Assembly (NCBI GenBank): GCA_019637615.1
Contig: JAHBVJ010000004.1
Location: forward strand, 62,001 to 126,000
From: Anaerolineae bacterium
GTDB lineage: Bacteria; Chloroflexota; Anaerolineae; Aggregatilineales; UBA2796
Direction of reading: 5' to 3'
DNA: 64,000 nucleotides
This document shows positions 26,298 to 35,086 of this stretch, piece after piece. Position numbers and translations under genes: made by a program. Position 1 is the stretch's first letter; every line of letters starts with the position of its first letter. The notes beneath the pieces were generated by a model, which did not search any database, was not told the origin of the DNA, and worked only from the letters and a program-made list of their open reading frames with translations.

Positions 26298-27042
26298 TGT
26301 GTGTATGCAGGGCGTGATCGTGATCATGCCACAACGAGACATCTAATCGATCTGTTGCCCCTAACGCCAAACATACCGGACAAGTAGCTTCATGCCATGC
26401 GCCCACCGCTGCTGCCAAAGTTTCCGCTGTGCTGGCTTGGGGTGCTTTCCGCCGACGGATAACGTACCAAACGGTAAAGCCGAGCACGAGCAGTACCACG
26501 ATCCCGATCACCACCGCGCCAATCGGCAACTGCGTTCCGACCGCGCTTAAGGCAAGGCCGCCCAAATAGCCGATCAGAAAGTGCAGGGCGAGGAACATGG
26601 TATTGCCAAGCACGAGACCAACCGCAAAGCGCTTCGTCGGGACGTTGGCGATGCCACAGCCCACCACCGTGATCGATCGGATGCCCGGTGTTAGCACCGC
26701 CAACCCGATGGTGAACGGATTGCCGCGTCCGAGTTTGGCACTGGCATTGTCGAGACGCTGCGAGGTCAAGCCCATGTAGCGCCCATAACGGTAGATCAGG
26801 CCGCGTCCGGGGCCACGCACCAGTAAGAACTGCACCAGCCCGCCCACGACCAACGCCACTAACAGCGCCACGAAGGTATAAATGAACGGGAACCGTCCAC
26901 TTGCGACCCGCGCCGAGGCCGTCAACATTAAAGCGTCTGCCGGAATCGGAATCGGCAGGCCGACAGACTTTGCCAGCATCACGAAGAAGATCGCGGCTAG
27001 TCCGTAGACATCAAGGAACAAGTTCACAGCGTCAATGGTCAC
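26287..27042 (-). CDS. DedA-family membrane protein with a Cys/His-rich tail
   Basis: 251 residues. The DedA/VTT domain is clear: VDYGLAA-type first helix, KSVGLPIPIPADALMLTA, a re-entrant VRGPGRGLIYRYGRYMGL region and TPGIRSITVVGCGIANVPTKRFAVGLVLGNTMF. DedA proteins are linked to lipid scrambling and envelope homeostasis. After the last helix and an RRRK stop-transfer, a cytosolic tail holds ATCPVCLALG and HDHDHALHTHT, a likely metal site that most DedA proteins lack. GTG 27042 has GGAGG six bases upstream and removes 32 non-homologous residues. Confidence 0.85.
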   Translation of the reverse strand: MTIDAVNLFLDVYGLAAIFFVMLAKSVGLPIPIPADALMLTASARVASGRFPFIYTFVALLVALVVGGLVQFLLVRGPGRGLIYRYGRYMGLTSQRLDNASAKLGRGNPFTIGLAVLTPGIRSITVVGCGIANVPTKRFAVGLVLGNTMFLALHFLIGYLGGLALSAVGTQLPIGAVVIGIVVLLVLGFTVWYVIRRRKAPQASTAETLAAAVGAWHEATCPVCLALGATDRLDVSLWHDHDHALHTHTIP

Positions 27043-27560
27043 GATTGGCCTCCAACATAAATGGCATATGGCCTGTGCTCGGCAAGTGCAGCAGTTAGCT
27101 GTACTGTAGGTGCCAAGACTGACCACTGACCAGACCATTTGATGTTCATTTTTTACTCACTCACCTTATCCAACGGTAGGGTTTGCGAGAGAGGCGCGTC
27201 TCGCTCTCACAAAGTCACGGAAATCGATCATAAGTGATCGTCTCTGAATAAAACCCAAAGATTTAGGTAACCTCGGTCTGCACGGTGAGGCGCATCATTG
27301 CCTGAGCCATCAGCATCAGCAGCCGACAGCAATGCCAAAACGGGCGATGCAAAATTGAATGATCGGGCAGGCTGAATAGAGATCAAAGGGTTAAAGGAGT
27401 ACGATGAGGTTGGGCTGCTGTACGTTCAGATCATGTCGGGTGCAAACGACGTAGCAGCGTTGGATTGGAAATTCAGATGTTGATACCCATTACTTACACT
27501 TACTATAAAATGTAGCTGAACACTGACGCTGAGACCATCCTAACTATTGAGGGTATACCT
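27043..27560. other. Intergenic region with one TGATCG dyad
   Basis: About 520 bases without a convincing gene. Contents: the dyad CGATCA-TAAG-TGATCG at 27225-27240, and a 16-codon reading frame at 27404-27454 preceded by AAAGGAG that I do not count as a gene. No tRNA or known RNA motif seen. Confidence 0.5.
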
Positions 27561-27593
27561 CACCAACGCCGAGCGAATCCCCCGGCGTTGGTG
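27561..27593 (-). terminator. Hairpin after the HAD/DUF1028/xpt operon
   Basis: CACCAACGCCG and CGGCGTTGGTG form a perfect 11-pair stem just downstream of the last gene of the leftward operon (stop at 27623). No T-run. Confidence 0.6.
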
Positions 27594-27622
27594 CATGGGA
27601 TTAGTGAAACTTGCCGAACTGC

Positions 27623-28435
27623 TTACGCGGTTGCTAGGTCGTGCTGCCACTGGCGCAAGATAGCGGCGAGATCGTCGTAGACGCCGTCCGGCGCATAACT
27701 GCCGTGGTCATCTTCCTCGCTGGAAACGCCCGTCAGCACGAGTGCGGTCGCCATACCAATCGCGTTTGCGCCTTGAATATCGGTTTCCAGACGGTCACCA
27801 ATCATAAGCGTATTGGCGGCGGGCGCGCCTAAGCGCTCAACCGCGGTGAGGAACATGGTGGCTTGTGGCTTGCCCATGATGATAGGCTCACGCTGCGTCA
27901 TCGTTTGCAGCGCCGCGATCATCGTGCCGCTGCCCGGTATCAGGCCATCCGGCATCGGGAGCGAGGCGTCGCTGTTGGTACCGATGAAGGTCGCGCCCGC
28001 CAGAATGCGTTGACCCGCGATCCGCAACCGATCATAGGTCAGCCGATAATCCAACCCTACGATGACGATCTCGGCACGGTCAGGATCGAGCACGTAACCG
28101 AGTCCCGTCATGGCGGCTTCGATGGCTTCGCTGCCCAACACGTAAATTGGCGTTCCGGCGGGGAAGTGTTTGGCTAGATAATCGCCTGTCACCACCACCG
28201 ACGACAAAATCTGGCTCGGTTCCGCCGGAATGTTCAGGCTGCGCAGCCGCTTCACGTAGTCATGCACCGTTTTGGTGCTGTTGTTGGTCGCCATGACGTA
28301 GGGAATCCCGCGTTGATGCAGGAACTGAAAAAACTCTACGGCACCGGGTAACGTTTCCGTCCCCCGCCACAGGACACCATCCATATCGGACGCAACCGCG
28401 CGGATGGTGCGAAAATCAAGCGTTGATGAAGTCAC
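27623..28435 (-). CDS. HAD-IIA (NagD/PNPase-like) phosphatase
   Basis: 270 residues. Motif I is ASDMDGVLWRG with nucleophile Asp17 and Asp19; motif II is VMATNNSTK; motif III Lys lies in IIMGKPQATMF; motif IV is MIGDRLETDIQGA. The large C2A cap between motifs II and III identifies subclass IIA (NagD, p-nitrophenyl phosphatase, phosphoglycolate or glycerol-phosphate phosphatase). It begins with GTG that overlaps the upstream stop by four bases, so it is coupled to the DUF1028 gene and lies in the same unit as xpt. A nucleotide or sugar-phosphate substrate would fit that setting. A second HAD-IIA gene is at 58457. Confidence 0.9.
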   Translation of the reverse strand: MTSSTLDFRTIRAVASDMDGVLWRGTETLPGAVEFFQFLHQRGIPYVMATNNSTKTVHDYVKRLRSLNIPAEPSQILSSVVVTGDYLAKHFPAGTPIYVLGSEAIEAAMTGLGYVLDPDRAEIVIVGLDYRLTYDRLRIAGQRILAGATFIGTNSDASLPMPDGLIPGSGTMIAALQTMTQREPIIMGKPQATMFLTAVERLGAPAANTLMIGDRLETDIQGANAIGMATALVLTGVSSEEDDHGSYAPDGVYDDLAAILRQWQHDLATA

Positions 28436-29298
28436 TTGTTGAACCGTTCCCTTAAAAAGTCCAAGATCACTGGATCGAGCAATTCCGGCGATTCATCCGG
28501 TGCCCAGCGTTCTTCCAAATTTTCGATGCCTACCAATTCCCAGAATGCTTCGCGACTCGGCGCATCCCAATTGCCCGTGATCTCGCCTTGATAATGACCG
28601 AGCCGCTTGAGGAGCGTTTGCAATTCCGTCGCCAAGGTCGCGTCAATCGGCAGGCGGGCGGCGATGTCGGATTTGTCGAAGTATAACCGCTGCAACTTGA
28701 GCAGCTCGCCCAAGCGCACGACTGGATCGACGTGATCATCCACGCGCAGATCGATGTAACGGTCGTTGTCGCCGCCGTAGCCAGCGCCCTGTTTGACGAT
28801 CACGATGCCCGCGCTTTGCCGTCCGCGACGATCCCCGCCTGCGCGATCTCCGGCTAACAGGGCCGCGATCATGCGCTCTGCTAAGGGGCCTTGTGTGCTG
28901 CGGAAGGTCGCCGCCATCGCTTCTAACACGCCGCGCCCCGCCAAAATGTTACCCTGACAGGTGAACCCTTCACCGAGCAGGTGTCCCGCATACTCGAAGC
29001 AGTCTTCGCCTGTATGTGCGGCGACGTTCCCCTTGGCATCCACCAACCCCACCTGCCGATCTTCCACGCTGGAATCAGCAGCGAGCAGTTTGGCGAGCGC
29101 TTCCTCGGCAGAAAGTCCCTTGCCCATCAGCGCCAAGCCATCGGGGCCAAAACCCACCTTGGCGAAGGCTTGTGTCGCAACCGCGCCGGAACCCGCTTGC
29201 GCATGACACACGACCGCCGCCGCTGCCAGAAATTTGCTGGCGACGGCAGCGCCCCACTGCTGTTCAGTGGGGCTGTAGGCGACGATTGAAAAGGTCAT
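28432..29298 (-). CDS. DUF1028 protein with a C-terminal peptidoglycan-binding-like domain
   Basis: 288 residues. DUF1028 occupies about 1-205: it starts MTFSIVAYSPTEQQWGAAVASKF with the conserved processed-like Thr2/Ser position of Ntn-hydrolase relatives, then GAVATQAF, QVGLVDAKGNVAAHTGEDCFEYAGH and AGDRRGRQSAGIVIVK. The rest (about 225-285, LKRLGHYQGEITGNWDAPSREAFWELVGIENLEER) matches the small helical peptidoglycan-binding_2 fold often joined to DUF1028. GGAG sits seven bases before the ATG. It lies four bases after xpt and overlaps the HAD gene by four bases. No export signal is visible, so wall binding is unlikely unless secretion is atypical. Confidence 0.85.
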   Translation of the reverse strand: MTFSIVAYSPTEQQWGAAVASKFLAAAAVVCHAQAGSGAVATQAFAKVGFGPDGLALMGKGLSAEEALAKLLAADSSVEDRQVGLVDAKGNVAAHTGEDCFEYAGHLLGEGFTCQGNILAGRGVLEAMAATFRSTQGPLAERMIAALLAGDRAGGDRRGRQSAGIVIVKQGAGYGGDNDRYIDLRVDDHVDPVVRLGELLKLQRLYFDKSDIAARLPIDATLATELQTLLKRLGHYQGEITGNWDAPSREAFWELVGIENLEERWAPDESPELLDPVILDFLRERFNK

Positions 29299-29302
29299 TG
29301 AC

Positions 29303-29875
29303 CTACTCCGAGAACACTATCTTGCCATCGTCCATCGACACAATCGTGGCAAGGGAGATGATCGGCAGTCCGTAATGCTCGACCAGCTTGCGTCCGCCCT
29401 CAAACACCTTCTCCACCACGCAGGCCACGCCCACACAGTTGCACTTCGCGCCGCGCACAATCCTGACCAAAGCGCGGATGGTGCGTCCAGAGGCGAGAAA
29501 ATCGTCCACGATCAGAATATTCTGGTTGGGGGGCATGAATTCTGCCGACACCATCAGATTGACATCCATCCCCTTGGTATGCGAAGGCGCGGTTTCGAGG
29601 AAGATCGGGCCGTACATGGTGATCGGCTTGACCTTACGCGCGTACACGACCGGCACATTCAGCGCGATCCCCGTTGCCAGCGCGGGCACGATGCCGGACA
29701 CTTCCGCCGTCAAGATGCGGTCTACCTTGGCATCCTTGAATATCGTCGCGATCTCTTGCCCGCACCGCCCCAATAACCCCGAATCAATCTGATGATTGAG
29801 AAGACTATCGATTTTTAGTATTCCATCACCGAGGTTTTGACCTTCGCTGAGGATACGGTCTTTCAATTCCTGCAT
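29303..29875 (-). CDS. xpt: Xanthine phosphoribosyltransferase
   Basis: 190 residues, the family's normal length. Salvages xanthine to XMP with PRPP. MQELKDRILSEGQNLGDGILKIDSLLNHQID is the typical start, AEVSGIVPALATGIALNVPVVYARK the base-side loop, and NILIVDDFLASGRTI the PRPP-binding loop. AAGGGG lies five bases before the ATG. It heads a three-gene unit with DUF1028 and HAD-IIA. No purine-riboswitch pattern was recognised in the 113 bases upstream. Confidence 0.93.
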   Translation of the reverse strand: MQELKDRILSEGQNLGDGILKIDSLLNHQIDSGLLGRCGQEIATIFKDAKVDRILTAEVSGIVPALATGIALNVPVVYARKVKPITMYGPIFLETAPSHTKGMDVNLMVSAEFMPPNQNILIVDDFLASGRTIRALVRIVRGAKCNCVGVACVVEKVFEGGRKLVEHYGLPIISLATIVSMDDGKIVFSE

Positions 29876-29988
29876 GATGCCCCTTTACTGCTGCGAAATG
29901 GATGGCGAATTTTAGCGCCGTTAAGAAGGGACGGCGACTCGCCCTATGCAGCCGTATACTCGGCTGTTTGCACAGTCACCGTGTAAAT

Positions 29989-30633
29989 TTAGTCAGCATC
30001 CAGAAAAATCTCGATGCGTTCTTTGCCCTTGCCCACATTGCGGCGCTTCAGGCGGATCGCCCCGACTTCGCCCGTCTGCTTGAGGTGCGTGCCGCCGCAA
30101 GCTACCCGCGCGAACCCTTCGATCTCCCAATAGCGGCGTTCGTTGGCTTCGTCACTGAACGCGCTTGTGATCGGCCTGTCTTCGCGAATCAAAGCATTCG
30201 CGTGCGCTTGAAGGCTAGGTAGCGCGGAGGCTAGATTATCTACCCACTCGAAATCGATGCGGGATTTGTCCTGCGCGATATGCGCCCCAATCTTCTGGAT
30301 GGCGTTGAAGCGCCGATAGCAGAGTTCCAGCACGATCTCCGCCGCGAAATGCAGCCGCATCAGGCGGTAACGCCGCTCCCAATCGATCAGCATCGGGACG
30401 GTATCCCCAACCGCCAGCCCATGCCCTTCGTCCAGCGTGTAGATGATCTCTTTGCCCTCCTTACGCGCCTGACGCACCTCGCGCCCGCCGATGCTGCCCA
30501 CGTCGCTTTCTTGCCCGCCAGAAAACGCGTAGAAGATCGTCTGTGCGACGGTCACATCACAGCCATTCACGCTGGCGATCATCGTATCAAGGTGTGTTAG
30601 ATACGGATCTTGCCAGAATAATTTCTTCATCAT
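29989..30633 (-). CDS. AlaX-type alanyl-tRNA editing protein
   Basis: 214 residues. Free-standing relative of the AlaRS editing domain, which removes Ser or Gly from mischarged tRNA-Ala. Visible: TIFYAFSGGQESDVGSIGG near the N-terminus, RLMRLHFAAEIVLEL (about 92-106) and ARVACGGTHLKQTGEVG (about 178-195). The Cys-x3-His zinc pair is intact. The first zinc motif is HFAAE, so the second His of HxxxH is Glu, a variant site. GGAGAG lies six bases before ATG 30633. It could be transcribed ahead of xpt, 113 bases downstream. Confidence 0.88.
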   Translation of the reverse strand: MMKKLFWQDPYLTHLDTMIASVNGCDVTVAQTIFYAFSGGQESDVGSIGGREVRQARKEGKEIIYTLDEGHGLAVGDTVPMLIDWERRYRLMRLHFAAEIVLELCYRRFNAIQKIGAHIAQDKSRIDFEWVDNLASALPSLQAHANALIREDRPITSAFSDEANERRYWEIEGFARVACGGTHLKQTGEVGAIRLKRRNVGKGKERIEIFLDAD

Positions 30634-30731
30634 CAACCACTCTCCGCGCCTGAGCACCACCAAATGGCGCTGCTTCGCGTTATAATACCATTCAATATCC
30701 CTCTCTCATCCACTGGAATCGTCCATCAATT

Positions 30732-31628
30732 ATGTCTGATCCAAGTTCACAGTCATCCCCTTCCGCCGTATCCACATGGTCACGGCTGAAAGTCTCGCTG
30801 ATCCCGCCGTGGCTGCTGGTCGTCATCGCGATTGTTTCGGTGCAAGTCGGCGCGGGGATGGCGAAGAGCCTGTTTCCTGTCGCACAGCCGACCGGTGTGG
30901 TGCTGTTGAGGACAGCCATCGCCGCCGTGATGTTCTGGCTGGTGTGGCGTCCGAAATTGGCAGGGCATTCACGGCGTAGCTGGCTGCTCGTCACCTGTTA
31001 CGGCGTCAATCTCGCCGCCATGATGTTGAGCTTCTACCTCGCCATCGATCTGATTCCACTCGGCGTCTCGGTGGCGATTGCCTTCGCGGGGCCGCTGACC
31101 GTCGCCGTGATCGGATCGCGCCGTCCCCTCGATTTTGTGTGGGTGGTGGTGGCGGCGGTGGGGATTCTGCTGCTGTCGCCATTCACCAACGAAGCGCTTG
31201 ATCCGATTGGCGTTGGTCTGGCGGTGTTCTCAGCCATCATGTGGGGCACCTATGTCTACCTGAGCCGCATCGTCGGCAAGACATTCCGGGGCAGTGATGG
31301 GTTGACGATTTCGATGACCATCGCCGCCATCGTGTCGATCCCGACCGGACTCGGCGGCGCGGTCAGCACATTGATCCGCCCTGATCTGCTGCTGTTGACG
31401 CTGGCGGTGGCCTTCTTCTCGTCGGCTGTCCCGTTCGCGTTGGAATTCGCGGCGGCGCAGCGCCTCAAACCGCGCGTATTCAGTATGCTGCTCAGTCTCG
31501 AACCCGTGATCGCAACCATCGTCGGTGCGTTGTTCCTCGCGCAAAATCTGAAGGTGCAAGAGATCATCGGTGTCGCACTGGTCACCATCGCGGCGGCGGC
31601 TTCCTCCTCACACACGCAGGAACAGTGA
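30732..31628 (+). CDS. EamA-family transporter, RhtA-like
   Basis: 298 residues with ten predicted membrane segments after a 25-residue hydrophilic start. VSVQVGAGMAKSLFPVAQPTGVVLLRTAIAAVMFWLVWRP and FYLAIDLIPLGVSVAIAFAGPLTVAVIGSRRPLDF are characteristic of the RhtA (threonine/homoserine exporter) branch of DMT proteins; SSAVPFALEFAAAQRLKPRVFSMLLSLEPVIATIVG closes the second repeat. Amino-acid export is the likely role by family. A TATAAT at 30681-30686 precedes it, with no good -35. It is divergent from alaX. Confidence 0.88.
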   Translation: MSDPSSQSSPSAVSTWSRLKVSLIPPWLLVVIAIVSVQVGAGMAKSLFPVAQPTGVVLLRTAIAAVMFWLVWRPKLAGHSRRSWLLVTCYGVNLAAMMLSFYLAIDLIPLGVSVAIAFAGPLTVAVIGSRRPLDFVWVVVAAVGILLLSPFTNEALDPIGVGLAVFSAIMWGTYVYLSRIVGKTFRGSDGLTISMTIAAIVSIPTGLGGAVSTLIRPDLLLLTLAVAFFSSAVPFALEFAAAQRLKPRVFSMLLSLEPVIATIVGALFLAQNLKVQEIIGVALVTIAAAASSSHTQEQ

Positions 31629-31636
31629 GGCGATGG

Positions 31637-31942
31637 CTATCTCCATGTCGGCGTGATCGGTACGCGCCCTTCACCATCGCACGAGGGGCAGTAATCTATG
31701 ACCGTCTCGCGATATTTGCGGACTTCCACCTTGCCCGTGCCGTGACAGGTCGGGCAAATTTGCGTACCCCGGAACGACAGCCAATACCAGAAGGTCAGCA
31801 GTCCGCCCGCTGGCAGTGCCAGCAGGTAAAACCAGACCGGCACGCGCACCGCCATATTCAGCGCGATCAGGGCGAGGAAGGTCACGAAGGAAGCCAGCAG
31901 AAAGCGTTTGATCAGGCGTGGCAGCAGCATAAGCATACTCAT
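31637..31942 (-). CDS. Small membrane protein with a DnaJ-type zinc finger
   Basis: 101 residues. Two hydrophobic helices (about 13-32 and 36-56) are followed by a C-terminal cytosolic tail with ICPTCHGTGKV and YCPSCDGEGRV, two CxxCxGxG repeats like those of the DnaJ cysteine-rich domain, which bind one zinc between them. No J domain is present. It could act as a membrane-held zinc or unfolded-protein-binding protein, but the function is unknown. The stop is nine bases from the convergent EamA stop. Confidence 0.75.
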   Translation of the reverse strand: MSMLMLLPRLIKRFLLASFVTFLALIALNMAVRVPVWFYLLALPAGGLLTFWYWLSFRGTQICPTCHGTGKVEVRKYRETVIDYCPSCDGEGRVPITPTWR

Positions 31943-32055
31943 TGCGTCAAATAGATGCGGAAATCATAGCGCGGAAAAATGGCCTTGCACTACTGACAGG
32001 GGGTTGTCACTTGCCAGCGCTACAATGAATTCATACGTTTTCAGGAGTTCACACG

Positions 32056-32952
32056 ATGACCTTGCATACACATGCTGGACAGTTGCAACCGACCGCCCCG
32101 TTCGATTTCGCCAAGACGCTCGATTTTCTCGGCCTGTTCCGCCCCACCAGCCAAGAGCAGGTGCTTACGCCAAACTCCGTCACTAAAGCCATCAACGTTG
32201 ATCGGCACGCGGTTGTGTTCACGCTGCAATCCAACGGCAGCGTCGAGCAACCCAGTTTGGCTTACACGCTTTACGCGGATCGTTCGTTCAATCCCAAGAT
32301 CATCGATACTGCCTTAGATCGCATCCGCTTCTACCTCAGCCTCGATGACGACATGCGCCCGTTTTACGAGATCGCGGAAAAAGATCGGCTCTTCGCGGGG
32401 ATTGCCAGCAACCTCTATGGCTATCATCAGGTCAAATTCGTCTCGCCGTTCGAAAACGCGGTGTGGGCGATCCTGACGCAGCGCACGGCTATCAGCATCG
32501 CGTGGAAGTTCAAGGATGCGCTGGTGCGGGCGTGCAACTCCAGCTTGACCGTTGATGGTCGCGAATACTGGGCGTTTCCGCTGGCGGAGCAGGTGGTCGA
32601 ACTGACCGTCGATGAGATCAATGATCTGGTCAAAAACAAAGTCAAAGCGGATCGCATTCATGAAGTTTCCAAAGCCTTTCTCACCGTCGATGAGCATTGG
32701 TTGCGCTACGGCCCGATTGACGAGGTAGAACGCTGGTTGCGGTCACTGCCGGGGATCGGTGCGTGGTCTACCAGCTTCGTGCTGATCCGCGCGTTAGGAC
32801 GGATCGAGCGCATTCTGGTGGATGACGCCGAGATGAACACCGCGTTTGAACACTATTACGGCAAGGATGCATCACTGGCGGCGATCAAGCAGCGCTACGG
32901 GCAGTATCAGGGCTACTGGGCGCATTATTTGCGCGTGTCTGGCAATCACTGA
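32056..32952 (+). CDS. DNA-3-methyladenine glycosylase-like (HhH-GPD) protein
   Basis: 298 residues. The AlkA-like core is clear: FVSPFENAVWAILTQRTAISIAWKFKDALV, then the helix-hairpin-helix WLRSLPGIGAWSTSFVLIRALGRIERILVDD (about 232-262), where the second Asp of VDD is at the catalytic position. The N-terminal 100 residues form the beta domain seen in AlkA-type enzymes, with weak conservation. It removes alkylated purines from DNA as the first step of base excision repair. No iron-sulfur Cys cluster is present. AGGAG lies eight bases before the ATG. Confidence 0.87.
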   Translation: MTLHTHAGQLQPTAPFDFAKTLDFLGLFRPTSQEQVLTPNSVTKAINVDRHAVVFTLQSNGSVEQPSLAYTLYADRSFNPKIIDTALDRIRFYLSLDDDMRPFYEIAEKDRLFAGIASNLYGYHQVKFVSPFENAVWAILTQRTAISIAWKFKDALVRACNSSLTVDGREYWAFPLAEQVVELTVDEINDLVKNKVKADRIHEVSKAFLTVDEHWLRYGPIDEVERWLRSLPGIGAWSTSFVLIRALGRIERILVDDAEMNTAFEHYYGKDASLAAIKQRYGQYQGYWAHYLRVSGNH

Positions 32953-33038
32953 GTTCGGCGGACATTTCGGAGTTAGGGGAGTGTCGTTATAATCGGCCTC
33001 CTCTACCTTATGTTGCCCAAGCCAACGCGGACGCATTC

Positions 33039-35012
33039 ATGTCAATCCAATCGACCATCACGTACAAAACTGCCCATTCGCTCGACCGTTTGCTGCCCCG
33101 TTTGCGACCGCTGTTCAAGAATGAGGCGGATTGGCTAGTGTTTGAGGCGCGCTTGCAGCAGCACTTTCCGGCGCTGTTTCCGCTGCTGCTTGGTCTGTAC
33201 GGGACGCAGTACGATTTCTTCTACCATCTAGAGACGATCCTCAAGACGGCGGCACAGTACTTCCTTGACCGTCCGCAAGAACTCAAAAAACTGGACGAGA
33301 CGCGATCCGCCACGTGGTTCCAGAGTGAGCAGATGATGGGTGGGGTGTGCTATGTCGATCTGTACGCGAAGCATTTGAAGGGCATTCAAGATCGCATCGC
33401 CTATTTCAAGGAACTCGGCCTGACCTACCTGCACCTGATGCCGTTGTTCAAATCGCCCGAAGGCAACAACGATGGCGGCTATGCAGTCAGCAGTTTTCGC
33501 GAGGTGGACGCCAAACTGACGAAATACCCGCACGACCCGGAGCGCAGCATGGATGAGTTGGCGGAAGTCGCCGCCGATCTGCGGGCAAACGGCATCAGTT
33601 TGTGCGTGGATTTCGTATTCAACCACACCTCGGATGAGCACGACTGGGCGATGAAAGCCAAAGCGGGCGACATCGAGCATCAAGCCTTCTACTGGATGTA
33701 CGACGACCGCACCATCCCCGATCAATTCGAGTTCGATGAGCGCGGCTATCGTCGTCTGCGCGAAATCTTCCCCGAACAAGCACCGGGGAGTTTCACCTTC
33801 TTCCCGAATATTAACAAATGGGTATGGACGACCTTCAACACGTTCCAGTGGGATTTGAATTACAGCAATCCGGCGCTGTTCGATGCCATGCTCGGTGAGA
33901 TGCTCAACCTCGCCAATCACGGCGTCGAAGTGCTGCGGATGGACGCGGTGGCCTTCATCTGGAAGCAGATGGGCACCACCTGCGAAAATCTGCCGCAAGC
34001 CCAAGATCTGATCGCTGCGTACAACTTGCTGGTGCGGATCGCCGCGCCGAGCATGATCTTCAAGTCCGAGGCTATCGTGCATCCACGCGATGTCGCCAAG
34101 TACGTCGGGCGCGAATGTCAGGTCGGCTACAACCCGACCTATATGGTGCTGCTGTGGGAATCGCTGGCGACGCGTAGTGTGCGGTTGCTGCGCTTGAGTA
34201 TGCAGAAGTGGTTCCCGCTGCCCGCTGGTACGGCGTGGGTCAATTACGTGCGCTCTCATGATGACATCGGCTGGAGCTTCGCGGACGAAGACGCCGCCGA
34301 ATTGTGGATCAACGGCTTTGATCACCGCCGCTTTTTGAACCAGTATTACACAGGCCGCTTCGAGGGCAGCGACGCGGTGGGCGTGCCATTCAACTACAAC
34401 CCGCAGACGCAAGACATGCGCATCAGCGGCACCACGGCGTCATTGGCGGGCTTAGAAAAGGCCATCCAAGAAAAAGATGAGACGAAAATTTCGTTGGCAA
34501 TCGGGCGAATTTTGCTGATCGAGAGTCTCGTGCTGGCGGCGGGTGGGATTCCGCTGCTGTATCTTGGTGACGAGTTCGGGATGCTCAACGACTACGATTA
34601 CCGCAAAGACCCTGCCAAAGCGCTCGACAGCCGCTGGATACACCGTCCGGCCTTCGACCAAACCGCCTTCGCGCAGCGTACCGATCCGACGACCATTGCA
34701 GGGCGTATTTTCCTGCCGCTGCGCCGCATGATCCAACTGCGCAAGAGCAATCCCGTTTTCGCGGCAAATGGCAAAGCGACGTGGTTAGATTGCGGCAACG
34801 ATCATGTACTGCTGTTGGAGCGTCTGAACGCTGGTCACTGGTTACTGATCTTGGCGAATTTTGCCGACACGCCACAACCCATCGAACGTCGTGATCTGCC
34901 CGCCCACGATCCGCGCCATCCGTACGTCGATCTGCTGACGGGTGAGAAGTATTCGCTCGACCGTAGCGTGATGCTGCCGCCCTACGGAATATTGTGGCTG
35001 AGTTATGAGTAA
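33039..35012 (+). CDS. Amylosucrase (GH13 subfamily 4)
   Basis: 657 residues, the normal length for amylosucrase, which builds alpha-1,4-glucan from sucrose and releases fructose. The N-terminal helical domain (WLVFEARLQQHFPALFPLL, about 32-50) is specific to this subfamily. Catalytic residues: nucleophile Asp302 in VLRMDAVAF, acid/base Glu344 in KSEAIV, and Asp408 in VRSHDDIGW; the DGGYAVSS (Asp145) and DSRWIHRP (Arg) elements form the sucrose pocket. No signal peptide, so it acts on cytosolic sucrose. The glycogen branching enzyme at 52844 would use its product. TATAAT at 32988 may be its -10. Confidence 0.93.
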   Translation: MSIQSTITYKTAHSLDRLLPRLRPLFKNEADWLVFEARLQQHFPALFPLLLGLYGTQYDFFYHLETILKTAAQYFLDRPQELKKLDETRSATWFQSEQMMGGVCYVDLYAKHLKGIQDRIAYFKELGLTYLHLMPLFKSPEGNNDGGYAVSSFREVDAKLTKYPHDPERSMDELAEVAADLRANGISLCVDFVFNHTSDEHDWAMKAKAGDIEHQAFYWMYDDRTIPDQFEFDERGYRRLREIFPEQAPGSFTFFPNINKWVWTTFNTFQWDLNYSNPALFDAMLGEMLNLANHGVEVLRMDAVAFIWKQMGTTCENLPQAQDLIAAYNLLVRIAAPSMIFKSEAIVHPRDVAKYVGRECQVGYNPTYMVLLWESLATRSVRLLRLSMQKWFPLPAGTAWVNYVRSHDDIGWSFADEDAAELWINGFDHRRFLNQYYTGRFEGSDAVGVPFNYNPQTQDMRISGTTASLAGLEKAIQEKDETKISLAIGRILLIESLVLAAGGIPLLYLGDEFGMLNDYDYRKDPAKALDSRWIHRPAFDQTAFAQRTDPTTIAGRIFLPLRRMIQLRKSNPVFAANGKATWLDCGNDHVLLLERLNAGHWLLILANFADTPQPIERRDLPAHDPRHPYVDLLTGEKYSLDRSVMLPPYGILWLSYE

Positions 35013-35046
35013 AAATCTTCTATAATCCGCACCCACACTCATGATA

Positions 35047-35072
35047 AACTATAGACTACCACGTGTATAGTT
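35047..35072. promoter_or_regulatory. Inverted repeat before vapBC, possible operator
   Basis: AACTATA (35047-35053) and TATAGTT (35066-35072) are exact inverted repeats with 12 bases between them, and end 14 bases before the antitoxin ATG. A TATAAT lies at 35021-35026. VapBC operons are usually self-repressed at such dyads; here that is inference from position. Confidence 0.5.
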
Positions 35073-35086
35073 ACAGAGGCAGAATC

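Noticed and set aside
27404..27454. 16-codon Cys-containing frame with AAAGGAG upstream
   Set aside because: Good ribosome-binding site, but far too short to support without conservation data, and no known leader-peptide context (no biosynthetic gene follows on that strand).
29876..29988. Purine riboswitch before xpt
   Set aside because: I could not recognise the conserved three-way junction core in the 113 bases upstream.
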